A stretch of 64,000 nt of DNA from Tanytarsus gracilentus (Eukaryota > Arthropoda > Insecta > Diptera > Chironomidae), in NCBI GenBank assembly GCA_038502055.1, contig JAXRKN010000044.1:12173501-12237500 (forward strand). Reading direction: 5' to 3'. Under the pieces are notes generated by a model, which ran no database searches, was not told where the DNA came from, and was given only the letters and a program-made list of their open reading frames with translations. A program made the position numbers and the translations under genes. Below, one piece after another: positions 12,810-24,500 of this stretch (positions are counted from its first letter, which is position 1; each line of letters opens with the position of its first letter).

Positions 12810-15230
12810 ATGATGGAGACATTTGCGATTCTTTTCGCAATCCTGGCAACATTTCAAGCACGTGCGACATCGTCTCAGGCTCCTTTTCAAGTGAGTTCAT
12901 GCATTTTGTAAAAATAAATTTTCTCATGCCACCTTTTGGTTGAAAACTTTAAGGCTTCAATTCAATGGAAAGATCTTTACGGTGCACAAACAGAGCCCTT
13001 TCAATTTCATATTTGCAGTGGCATCATCATCCATGAAAAATACATCCTCACACCAGCCAGTTGTTTACTTCTACCAACCTTAATCAATACAAATTTCAGG
13101 TCTGATAGACTTGGAAAAATATTTATTTTGCGACCCACATTTCGGAGTTGTTTGTTTGTTTGCAAAAATATACATATATTTGATTTACCGGGTGGTGCTG
13201 GTATATAATTAGAGTGATTCAAGGGATTTAGAATTTGTCAAAAATATTATTGTGTGGTTTTCATTTGAATTTATACAATTTAACGTGAACATTGTCGTGT
13301 TGTGTTATTTTGTGGGTTTTAAAATGTTGAGTGCTTAATTTAGTTTTGGGAATGAAAAACGTTAAAAATTATATTCAAACTTTTTTAGCTGCTCTGAATA
13401 GATTAACGTTGTCCGTACAACGCACATTTTCAATTTCACTTAAAATTTCTCATCTCTAAATAAATCCCTTAACAAACGTCCCACACTAAACAATTTTCCC
13501 ATAAAATTTTCTCATTTTCATTAAAATTTTCCATCAACTTTAGCACACATGAGATGCAATCACAGTCATTAAAGTGGAAAGAGATTTTCTCGAAGAGTTT
13601 CTCAGAAGGGGATTTTAGAGCAATAAAAACAAGTAAATTCTAATCTTGAAGAAACAATCTAAGTAATTCACATGTGTTAGAAGTTTTGTTAGCTCTTCAT
13701 GTCGTTCGACAAACAAGTCGTAAATATGCAAAAGAGTTAAGCTCGCTTGAGGCTTATGTGTGTGCATTGTCATGTTGCAAAAACATTTTATAGTTGACAA
13801 ATTCCTCATTTTTAGTGATGCGATTTTGTGGATTGGATTTTTGGTTGCAAGTTAACTGAGGGCTGTGGGATGTTCAATTAAAAAATAACTAAAACACAAA
13901 AATAAATTAAACAGTCAAAAATTCTTCGTGCAACATAAAAAAAAAATATTTCTCTAGAGAAAACCCTAAAAATAAGTTTTTTTATATTTTAAATTTTTAT
14001 TTTTTTATCATATTTAATTTCTCTCTTAAATCCCATCATCCGTACATATGCACATATGCATAAAATCCTCTGTTGATTTTGCAGACACATTCTCATCTAC
14101 AGCTCATGAATTTCATGAGAAATGCACTTAAATTAGATTAATTTTTTCCATTAAAACTTTCCTTTTGTTTTCCTTTCCTCGCGAAATGTAAACACACACA
14201 TTTTTTGAATGAAAAACGCAAACAGTCGTCTTTTGCTCGCGAGTGAACTAACCGTCATAGCCGGCTTTCACAATAAAACCACCTTTACGGAGCGCAATGT
14301 GGTCTCGATAATTCCGCACAATAAATTCAACAAGACAACTTTCGATAACGACATTGCCGTGCTAAAGGTTTGTACAAATGTGCAAAAATACACAGCTTTC
14401 CTTCTAATATTTCAATGCGATCGTATAGCTCGATAGAATTTTGCCGTTTTCGCCAAACAATGCGGAAATTCAGTGGCTGGATATCACGACCGGAGTGTCA
14501 ACGAACGCGTCCTGTTTCTCGACCATTTTTAATTCTTCCTCGCAGGTGAAATTTTCATTACTGCACTCTCCTAACTGATTTTCTTCCATTTTTCCCCGCT
14601 ACCGCTTATTCTGCATGAGCGCGACTAATTGAATTTTTTCCCTTTCTCGTATTTCGCTACAGGAGTTCTATTCAATTGCAAAAAGTCCCACGAATCTACA
14701 ACATTGGCTATGCGAGGATGATGATGATGCAAATGAGGGCGAGGTGAATCGGAAAAATGATGTGTGTCTCGAATATTTCAATGCGGCGAAGGAAAATTGC
14801 AATGTGAAGGAACTTTTATTAATCATTTTGAAATTACTTAAGGGAAAATTCTTCCAATTTTTAGGCGTCGTCCTCGACTCTTCGTCACTCTCGCGAACGT
14901 GGAACTGCTTACATTTGCAATAATAAATTAGTGGCAATTCTAGCTGACATAAATCGTTCAAAAAATGTTGAGAAATGCTTTTTCACTCGACGAACGACAG
15001 CATTTTATGTGAACGTAACGATGCATCTTGACTGGCTGCTGAGCGAGAGTGGATTAACAAATTTAGGGATGAAAAATCGTTCCGACTCGCAGTCAATACC
15101 AAGCTGGTCCTCAACAACCGAGAGAATCGAAACAACCACACCTAAGATGAAAAATAGCAGCGAAAAAATTGATGAATCGCTATTAATCTTAATCATCTTA
15201 GCTGGCGTTGCTTTCGTGTGTAAGGTTTGA
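12810..15230 (+). CDS. Serine protease homologue (inactive trypsin fold) with C-terminal membrane/GPI-type anchor
   Basis: S1-family fold, probably secreted or surface-anchored, and predicted catalytically dead. Six exons join in phase: 12810-12890, 12954-13099, 14226-14367, 14429-14545, 14663-14803, 14865-15230 (330 residues). Exon 1 is a signal peptide (MMETFAILFAILATFQARA). The catalytic-His box reads YILTPASCLL where TAAHC is usual, so His is replaced by Ser. The Asp box is intact (FDNDIAVLK). The GDSGGP box is gone: HSRERGTAYICNNKLVAIL aligns where GDSGGPLVC is expected. The C-terminus is Ser/Thr-rich with several N-glycosylation sequons, then a hydrophobic end (LLILIILAGVAFVCKV) typical of a membrane or GPI anchor signal. 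An acidic insert (CEDDDDANEGE) lies in exon 5. Such homologues often act as cofactors in immune or developmental cascades; the role here is unknown. Confidence 0.8.
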
Positions 15231-15599
15231 CATTAAATTCAAAAAAAAAATATTTGTTGTCTAGCTTCAAAGAGTTTATGGTCAATAAAAAATATTTTTA
15301 TGGAGTCGAGGAAAATTTTATTGCTCTCATTGTCATTCTAGACCACATCATCAATTCTCTTCTTCTTGATGGTCACATTCAAGCAATAATTCAATTACAA
15401 GGGAATGCGATTTAGTTCTTTGAAGGAGAAGGGAGATATAGTGAAAGTGAAGCAGCAAACGACTGTCATAAATTAGGAAATTATTGCGCGTTTCCAGTAG
15501 CTTAAATATAATTGCTTCGTGTATATAAATGATTCTATGTTTCCTTTTTCTTATTATTCATTTTTTATTATTTATTATTTATAAAGTTAGGAGAGTGTA

Positions 15600-15784
15600 A
15601 AATATTCTAATGACAAAACTATATTTCCCTAATTCAAAAATGTTTTTTGCTCTTTTGCCATAAACTCCCATGACATCTCATCAAGATTTTATCTTACAAG
15701 AAATTTTTAAAGCTTTTTTTCACGCATTTAAAGCCAAATACGAAATTGACCTCGAGTAACATTAATTTTGTTCTTTTAAATGTG
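15600..15784 (+). repeat. Direct duplication, copy 1
   Basis: About 185 bp starting AATATTCTAATGACAAAAC and ending near TTTTGTTCTTTTAAATGTG. It matches 16514-16699 over nearly its whole length with roughly a dozen substitutions and small indels, judged by eye. It has no ORF or terminal repeats. Shared words include CTCCCATGACATCTCATCAA and CATTTAAAGCCAAA. Confidence 0.85.
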
Positions 15785-16513
15785 AATATAAATGATTCTG
15801 ATGCGAGTTAAGAAGTTTTTGCGGAAAATCGACCCTAAAAGCACACAGCAAAATTCTAAAAATCCTTGAAAGCATCAGAAATATTCTGTATCTCAGTATT
15901 TAATTAATTTCATTCTAAAAAATTTCATATTTCCACTAATTATGTCAATTTATTAACTTATATTGTCCATAGCAGCCATAGCACGAGCATTGATGTAATA
16001 ATCAAATGAAATTCATTGCCTACGCTCACAAATTTTCTGTCCTTTAATCTTTTTTGCCTCCCATCTGCTCCGTCTGGTCATGCGAAGATAATTTTATGCT
16101 CGTACTATCTCATTGCCATCCCTCATCAACGTTGAAGATGAAAAAACAAAAGAGAAAAAAATATTTTAATTGAAAAAAAATCTGCTGGATTTTCTTTTTA
16201 CTTTTTCCTCTGTCAATGAGTCGCAAAAAAAATGGAAACACGAGGCACAACCAGTAACAGCAACTCTAGAAAAATTGGGGGAGAACAAGCATAAAAATTT
16301 ACGACATAATTTTTAATATCGTAACAATGTCATCATCTGGGCTTTTTTTTCGAAAGCTGCTTGCTTGTGACACTGGGAGAGCATTAATTTGTTATGTTGC
16401 AAAATGTTTCCTTCTGTTTCTATCGCGCCAAGAAAATTTAAGATGAAAGAAAGATATATTAAAATTTGTGGGCAATTAAAGCGCATTATTTAAATTTTTT
16501 TTAAATCAAAAAA

Positions 16514-16699
16514 AATATTCTAATGAAAAAACTATATTTCCCTAATTTAAAAATGTTTTCTGCTCTTTTGCCATGAACTCCCATGACATCTCATCAAGAT
16601 TTTATGTTAAAAGAATTTTTAAAGCTTCTTTTTCACGCATTTAAAGCCAAATGCGAAATTGACCTCGAATAACATTAATTTTGTTCCTTTAAATGTGTG
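16514..16699 (+). repeat. Direct duplication, copy 2
   Basis: Second copy of the 15600-15784 segment, about 0.9 kb downstream in the same orientation. Similarity stops abruptly at both ends, so this is a local segmental duplication or two copies of a short dispersed repeat, not a tandem array. Confidence 0.85.
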
Positions 16700-19339
16700 C
16701 AAATGATGACCTAAAGAAAAAAGTCACAATGACCGAAAATGAGAAAAGAGGAAAACATCTAATGAAAATTAATCTCCATTTAATGAAGATGGAAATGGAA
16801 GCATTTTTTTCGTAATTTGTGATGCTCCGCTTTGTTGGACCAGAAGAGTACTTCCGGTTAATTAAAATGAAATTAGGAGAGATCGAGAGCCATTAGATAT
16901 TCTCAAGGGCATTATTCGAAGGTAAACGGTTGAATTGAGACCTAAAGCTAGGTCAATTTCATGAAAGTTTAATTGAGTGATGATTTAGTTTTAATTAAGA
17001 AAACAAAATTTTAAAATAAGTTAATTGAACAATAAATAAGTTTGCATTCCTTGATTTAAGGCTTTTAAATTACTTCTTTGGTCTCGACCTTGACTTTCTC
17101 TTTTTATTGGTGCTTCATCAATAATTTTTCACATTATCAACAATTCAATAAAATTTGCCTTAATTATTATCAATCACTTTCCAAAAGAATTCTAATCGAT
17201 CAATGAAATCCAAATTGCCTCAACAATCGATAAAGAAAAAAATATTTTCACGGAAATATTAAATTTGTACCAAGTAGAAACTCGTTGAAAATTTACCCAA
17301 AGTTAATTTGTCTAGTTTCAAACTAAAAGTAGTTGGTCACCAAACAAATATAATTATTTTAAAAAGTTTTATATAAAACTAGAAATTTTTTATTCATTTT
17401 AATTAAGTCACTTAAAGTCAAAATAATTGCGTCCAATTTAAATATTTTTAGGCATCTATTTTTTAACTTTAAATGACCACATCAAGTTTTTTCCACAAAC
17501 TTATTTTTCTTCCATCAATCACATGCACAGATTTCATTAATTCACATGTCAAAAACTGAAAAATTCTTTTACCCTCAGAAAAAAGGAAATTGAATTTTTC
17601 TGTTGCTAGAAAATATGCAGATTTATGTGTGGCATCGATTGAGGGTTTCACATTTCACATGTTCTTTTTGCTTGATGTGACAAAGTCAGAAAAAATTAGC
17701 ATATTGTCAAAATTGACAGCTTGGTCATAATATTTTTTTGCAAAGCTAATTTGCATCGTGGGAATTCGATGATTGATGAAGATAAAAGTTTCAATGACCC
17801 GAGTAACATCCAACAGAGCAATAATTTTTGACAAAGACTTAAATGGAACAACTACCGGTTATGAATTATTCTCTCGAAATTTTAACAAGACAAAATTAAT
17901 AAACACCTACTGAATAAGTAAACAGCTGTAGCGCCGACACTTTTTTGAAACCACCGCTAACAGGAAATTAAAAAAAAACTTAATTAATATTTTGACATTT
18001 ACACATTTTTGAAATTCAACTATGAAAGTGATTTTGCCCTTTTTAAAACCACATTTGATACTTTAATCTGTCTTTTCTCACATTCGATAAACTTTTACAT
18101 ATGTAGGAGTGAATGAGAGAAGAAAATAAGCTGATAAGAAGAATCAATAAAAGCATGCTCGATACATTGTGCTCTAACGGGTCACGAAATTTGAAAAGCC
18201 AAATAGTGAGAATTCTGAGAAATTATTGCTATTGACACATGATTGGATAGAATGCAGGTATTACGTGCGTGGGTATTAAAGAGGAATTAAATATTTATTT
18301 ACTCCAGCTTAATTTTCATTCTTCAACTTTTTTATATTTAAAAAATTAATCAACCTTTTCATGTTCAATGGATCTCTTATTTTTTAGGTAAATATTTTTT
18401 CTTTAAATTTAAAAATAATTTATTATCATTAACTCGATTGAACAACAAGACAGCAGAATTATGTCATGAACGATAAGCTTGAATAATTAACACATTATTG
18501 CAAAATTATTCGCGCAATTTAACACATACACTGTGATGTTATTTTATATTTGCCATCGTTCCGCTAAAATGTAATACATCACGCGAACTTTAAAGCAGTT
18601 GGTGTGAGAGAGAGAGTCACACAAAAGACATGATTGATAAGGAGTTGAAGGTATGCCACAAACTCAAACCAACATCGAGTGAAGGAAGTCTATCAAAAAT
18701 TCATTACACATATTATACGCATCAAGGTACGAACGTGCGTGATTGTATTGATTTTTATTTCATAAAACTTGAAATGCCTCAAAATTATTTTTTGTTTTTT
18801 TTTTGGCGTAAAAAATGCGAATAAGTAAAACGTAGAGATAATAGCGAACTCATGTTTATTAATTACCGAATCGAGCTACTGGTAGTTCAAGGGAAGGAAT
18901 TTTTAAAAAAATGCCTAACCAAAATTTTTCTTTAAAAAACAAAACAGGCTATTCAAATTAATTTTAACACTTAAAAAGTGTGAAATTACATCATCAAACT
19001 TCTAATTAATTTTTTACTCATAGTCAAGTGCATTATGACTTCATAAACCCACAAGCTCTTCTCTCTCATCGCAGCGCGATAAATATTTCACTCGTATTGG
19101 TGAGCATGAGCTATTAGCTAGCTTTTCTAATATATTTTCGTCAATAACAAGTTCGCTTGAGAACTGATCAATTTTTTTCGTCTCAAAGGTAAATACATTA
19201 CGTGCATCTGTCATCAGATGATGAGAGAGCTTAGAACACAATATTCACCCACACCTCGTGACAAAAAAGACAAAAACACGAAAAATGAAGAGAGAGAAAA
19301 AAGCTGTGCTTAATTACGGAGTCATACAACAACGGAATC

Positions 19340-19500
19340 GAGCGTATATATAAATAATAGAGAATATAGTTCCGTGTGCGTTCAATACATAGAAGCGAGA
19401 CTCGCGAGAGCTCAGAGAACATTTTTAAAGATGTGAATGTGTAAAAAGACGATCGAGTATTTTTTACTTTTTTTGAATGAATCAAGTCAGTCAATCGGAA
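19340..19500 (+). promoter_or_regulatory. Candidate distal promoter of the NPF scaffold gene
   Basis: TATATATAAATA at 19345-19356 is followed about 33 bases on by GTTCAATACA (initiator-like) near 19380-19389. A leader-like region rich in GAGA follows, with a TCAGTC initiator-type word near 19487. A noncoding first exon here, spliced to 21483 and on to the ATG at 21551, would explain the layout. Inferred from motif spacing only. Confidence 0.35.
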
Positions 19501-21550
19501 ATCGTTTAAGTGAAGAAATCGCGGTGCGGTCGTTAAAAAATTATTTATTGACTATTTAAAAAATTATCACCGGGTGTCGGTTATCGATTAAGAGAACAAA
19601 AAAATTAAAATGTAATGAAAATAAAAAATTTATCTTCTTCTTATCGGGATTTAAAAATAGAGTAAAGATAAAATGACAACGATTGTCATTGCCACATCTC
19701 ATCGTCGTTTAATTACAATTTTAAAAATTCTTTTCCTCTTCTTGCGCTACATTTCTGGCTCAAGGGATAGATTATTGGAATTTTTGGTTTTACATTTTAA
19801 AAATACTTAATTTTAATAAAATTTTGAGGTCAAATTACTTCAAAAAACATTAATTTTTTTAAAGAAATTTTTAAAAAAATTTGCCCATCCCTTGAACATT
19901 CTCTTGCGTCTGACTGCCTGTTTGCAATTGCTGCCGATTTTTTATTTCAAGAAGAAAACAGAAAGAAAGTTTTTCAAGAACATTTTCGCACAGAGAAAAA
20001 GAGACATTGAATCCATAAAAAGTGCATTGTGATCGAGTAAAAGACTGACTGGATATTGCCAATTAAACTGACTGAGATTTATATGAAGATTTATTTGAGA
20101 GTGTGAAAGAATTTTTACGATAAAAGTGTGCAAAATTTTTTTGCTAATTTTAAAGTCGCGTGACATGACAAAATGTCCATAAATAATTTGCGGGATGGTG
20201 ATATCATAATTAAGTGATAATTGATGCAAATTTATCCGAATTAAAAAAAAGTTTGAAGCTCACGTACACCTTTAGTAGCGCAGTTCTCATTTAATATTCT
20301 GCTCTCAGCTACGCTTTAAGTAGTTATGAGTTTTTTGCTATTTTAAGAATGACAGCGAGAAAAAAAATAGTTTTCATGTTTCGGTGTTTAGTTTCAGTTC
20401 TCATGCTCTCAAAAATCTCATGAACAAAGTTGTGAAAATTTTTAAACGCTCGCATAGGAAAATTTTAGTTAATTATTTTGAGTTCATTAGCTTAGTTTTC
20501 TCACTTGACGTAATTTCCGATCTTGCTCGCTTCGATGTTTATGTTTTTCAAAATTGTGTGTTTACATGAAGATTTTAAAGAAACGTGATATTTTGATGAG
20601 GGCGGAGGAATTTTTTTATGAAAATAAAAGCGTGTGTGAATGAAAATTTTGCCTTTTTATTTATGACAATTACTGAATTTATTGAAATTTTTCATGTGTG
20701 TAGGAAATACCTTAAAGCTATTAAATAGCTCGTGTCTGGAAATTTTTAATGTTAATTTTTAAAGAATTTAAAATTTTTCATCGGAGTGTAGAAAAACTTT
20801 GAAATTCCCTCCTCAAAGTTTTCTTCTCAAATATCTCAAAAATTCCAAACATTTTCTTCAACTTTGTAAAAACAATTTTAAACCCGACAAATCTTCTTCT
20901 CATGTGAATTTAACGCAAAAACTTTTCTTTGACATCATCTTCAAGTCGTTGCCATTGTTTCTCATCATGTCATCCCAAACAAATATAGGAGAGAGTGAAT
21001 TTTTCAAAAAAATCGCTAATTATAAAAGCAAGAAAGATTTATGGAGAGTGATTTTAATGAATGCGATGAGTGTTTTAAAATGATGTCTTAAAGAAGGGAA
21101 GAAAATCTTCATTTTGAACCCTCTTGAATCTCAATTAAAGCTGAAACGTATGATTCGTCAAGCCATTGTGCTAATTAGAGACTAAGTTAATTCCATTTAC
21201 TGCGAAAATGTTCATCAGACAATCTTTTATTTTGCCAAGAGTTGAGAAAGAAGAATAAAATTGCTAATTAAATGAATGTTGAGAATGACTTTAAAGCGAA
21301 TAATTTGAGATGTCAAATAAATTGAGGCATTAAAAGTCAAATGTCTGATCGATAATTTATTTTAAATCTAGATTAAGTTAATTTCAATAATTTTTTTAAA
21401 CAATTCAAATATAAAAATTCATCTAAAAATGCGCTTTAAACACCTCCAAATTTTACTCATACCTTTAATTGTCCCCAACAGAATCGTCAGTGAATCTGAA
21501 CTTTGCAATTTTGTGTGAAATGAACCAACAGTGAATTAAGAGAGAAAAAA

Positions 21551-24500
21551 ATGTCAAAAGTGAGAGCGTCAAGTCAAATATCAGTGTATAACTATCCAGA
21601 GCATTTAAATCCATTCTACGAAGATGAGCAGCACAAACGTTTACGATTCTGGAAAATTAAGACGAGCAAAAAAAGCGACGGTAGCCTGCGTCGTGGGAGT
21701 TTTAATCTCGGAAGTCTCCGGGACTTGCTGTAAGTAAACTTACTTCATTTTCATGACTTCACATAACGTGATAAATGAAAAGCAGAAGACAAACAAATTG
21801 CACTTTAGTTCGCTATTTGTCTCTCGCTCTCTCGCTCACCACCGCCATGTCGTGTTTATGGTTTTTCATTTTCTCACTTTTTATGCTCGAAATATATTTC
21901 TCGATGGAGGGAAAAAGAAGCTGAATGATGAAAACAATAAAGATATATAAAAGAATGTGAAGCATGAGAGCAATTTGGTTGTGAATTTAATTTAACTGAA
22001 AAAGGAATGAAATTTTTGATGGTTTACTTTTTAAGTGAAAAATATCAAAATTTTAGAAATTCTTTCCTGGAATTGTAATAAAATTCTTGCCATCAAATAT
22101 TTTCTCTCACTTTTATTAAAGACCAAAAAATAATATTTTGACATATTTATCGAGAAAATTTGTTTGTGCATGTCCGATAAACTTCAATACGCATCCTAAT
22201 ATCATTTCGCATGCTCAGCGCTCGACGGATATGAAAAATAATGCGGCCATAATTTTGTATATAGTGAAGAAGCCTCGAGAGCATTTTGAGTAAACAAATG
22301 GCTAAATAGATTGTGACAGAAAAGTGAGAGAAAATTTCCTAAATATTCATCAGCATTCTCATGAGAATGTATTGTTGGTTGGTTGAGACTCTTATCGTCA
22401 CACGAGCAATGTCACTTTGTCATACGAGCCAAAAATTGCCAGAGAAATAAACATTTTTATAACAACCGCAAAAAAATGTGATGAACTTAAAAGGGGACTT
22501 GTATGGTGATCCACCTACACGTACACTCATGAAAGTGTGCTCGAAAATTAAAATTAAGTGAATTTGCAATTTTTAAGAAATAAATTTTGAGCTTTTAAAA
22601 TTTCTTGAATAAAATTAAAACATTTTCACAATCCCACAAAAATCTCTTCCATCTTCAAAATAATTATAAAGCCTCCGCATTTGAAATTAAAACAAAGAAT
22701 CTCAACTTTTTTTGTTGAATAAACATTTTAATTTGATGCTTGAGCTAAACATAGAAACACAAAACCAGAAATGAAGAAGTTGAGCTGCCGATAATGCACA
22801 CAGAGTGTCTTGATGTTTTTTTGGAAGAACTTTTTTTGAATGCACATGTTTGATTTTATGTGTGTTGGAGATGCTCTCAACCATGACTGGCATGTTTAAG
22901 GGAATTTTCAATAAAATTTTAATGAGTAATTTACGATAAAATAAATTTAAAATTTAATTTAAACTTTTTTCGAGATAATTTACCTAAAAACGTAAAATTA
23001 TTTCTCCAACTTTCTTTCAATTACTACCACTATTAAGTATTAACCAATTTTGGGCGTCTGCAAACTTTTATCAGCAATCTTAATGGACTTCACGATGCTT
23101 AAACTCTAAATTATCTTTCCGAAGTTGATCAACTGAAAACACCCACAGGGTTCAATGTACTCACATTTAGTCGTCATGTGCATTTTATGCTATAAATTCT
23201 CTTTGATCTAAACATGAAAGTTTATTTCTGTAAATTTGTTTGCCTTATAAAGGAAACGCCTTCAGCTCTCACTAGCTGCAATATCAATTTCATGAATGGG
23301 TTGAAAAAGTGCCCACGAAAAGTGATTTAAATGGGAGGATTATTCCAGAGCATAAATGACTATGTGGAAAAATTGCATCATTATTGGCATGAACAGAACA
23401 TGATAATGCTGTGAAATGCAATCACGAGAAAGGCAATTAGCAATTCTAAAAGCAACCAATTAGCCAAATCGTTCTGCTCTCACACTCGCTTTCAAATTTG
23501 TACGAAGTGGATTTTGCTGTGGTGCAGGGGTGTGAAACTGCGATAATTAAGAAGTTGTGAAATAATTTTTCAGTAATTTGTTTAAAACATCGTCAAGAAA
23601 GTCACATAAATAAAATCTTAGTTCAACACCCTCACGTTCACAATTGCATCAGTTAATGGTGAGCACCCTATCGACTTTCAAATGCATCAAATTGATATTC
23701 AATCGATTTATTTCGCAGTCAAGTGTTTATATAGATCGTGATAACCTTGAGCTAAAAAGCAATACTTGAAATGTATTTATACGGATTGTGACTGACTAGT
23801 GTCACTTCTTCATCCGACAGTGTAGAAAAGCAAAAAAAGAGAATTCAATTGGAGATTTTTTTTGCAAGACGAGCAGAGAAAAATTAATTGTGTGTCAACG
23901 AGAGAGTCGAACAATTACGAATTACGGACGGAGATAAATGTTCATTGTCCACATCGTTTAGAGACTCTTAAGTGGATCGTTTAATTGAAACGTTTTTTCT
24001 CTGTGCTCGCAATTTTGATGAAGTTTTCAACTTTTTTTCTCTTCTTTTTTGAGTAGACAAAAATTGATTTTTTGGGCTAAAATAAAAAAATAAAAAATTA
24101 GAAATTTACCTTTATATGTATTTGCTAAATTAATTTCTTTTATTAATTTTTCAACTTTGTTGAACTTTTGCAAAATTATGCAAATGTACTTTGAAAGTAT
24201 TTAAAATATCAGTTTCTCAAACTCACTCTAAAGTTTTCATTATCGACCGTTTTATTAAAAATTTTCAACGACAATTTTTCTACTAGTTTGTGCAAATCTG
24301 CTCGAGATTTTTTCAGCTGCACATTATAAATGCTTTCGAGGATGTGCTTTGCATTCTAATTTTGCGATTCCATTAGATAATCATTTTCAGCATGGGAATT
24401 AACGTTAAAATTCGCAGAAAAATTCGCAAAATGTGCATTTTAATTTAAAACTTTTTGAACAAAATGCTGATGAGTTTTTTTTTTCATTGAAATTCATCCA

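Larger units (their letters stand above)
15231..21550. other. Gene-poor stretch upstream of the scaffold gene (6.3 kb)
   Basis: No coding gene found. It contains a ~185-bp segment duplicated in direct orientation (15600-15784 and 16514-16699) and, nearer the 3' end, a TATA-containing candidate promoter (19345-19385) with GA-rich leader-like sequence. The acceptor TTAATTGTCCCCAACAG at about 21466-21482 sits just upstream of the ATG at 21551. This suggests that a noncoding first exon near 19.4 kb is spliced to the coding exon. Confidence 0.45.
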
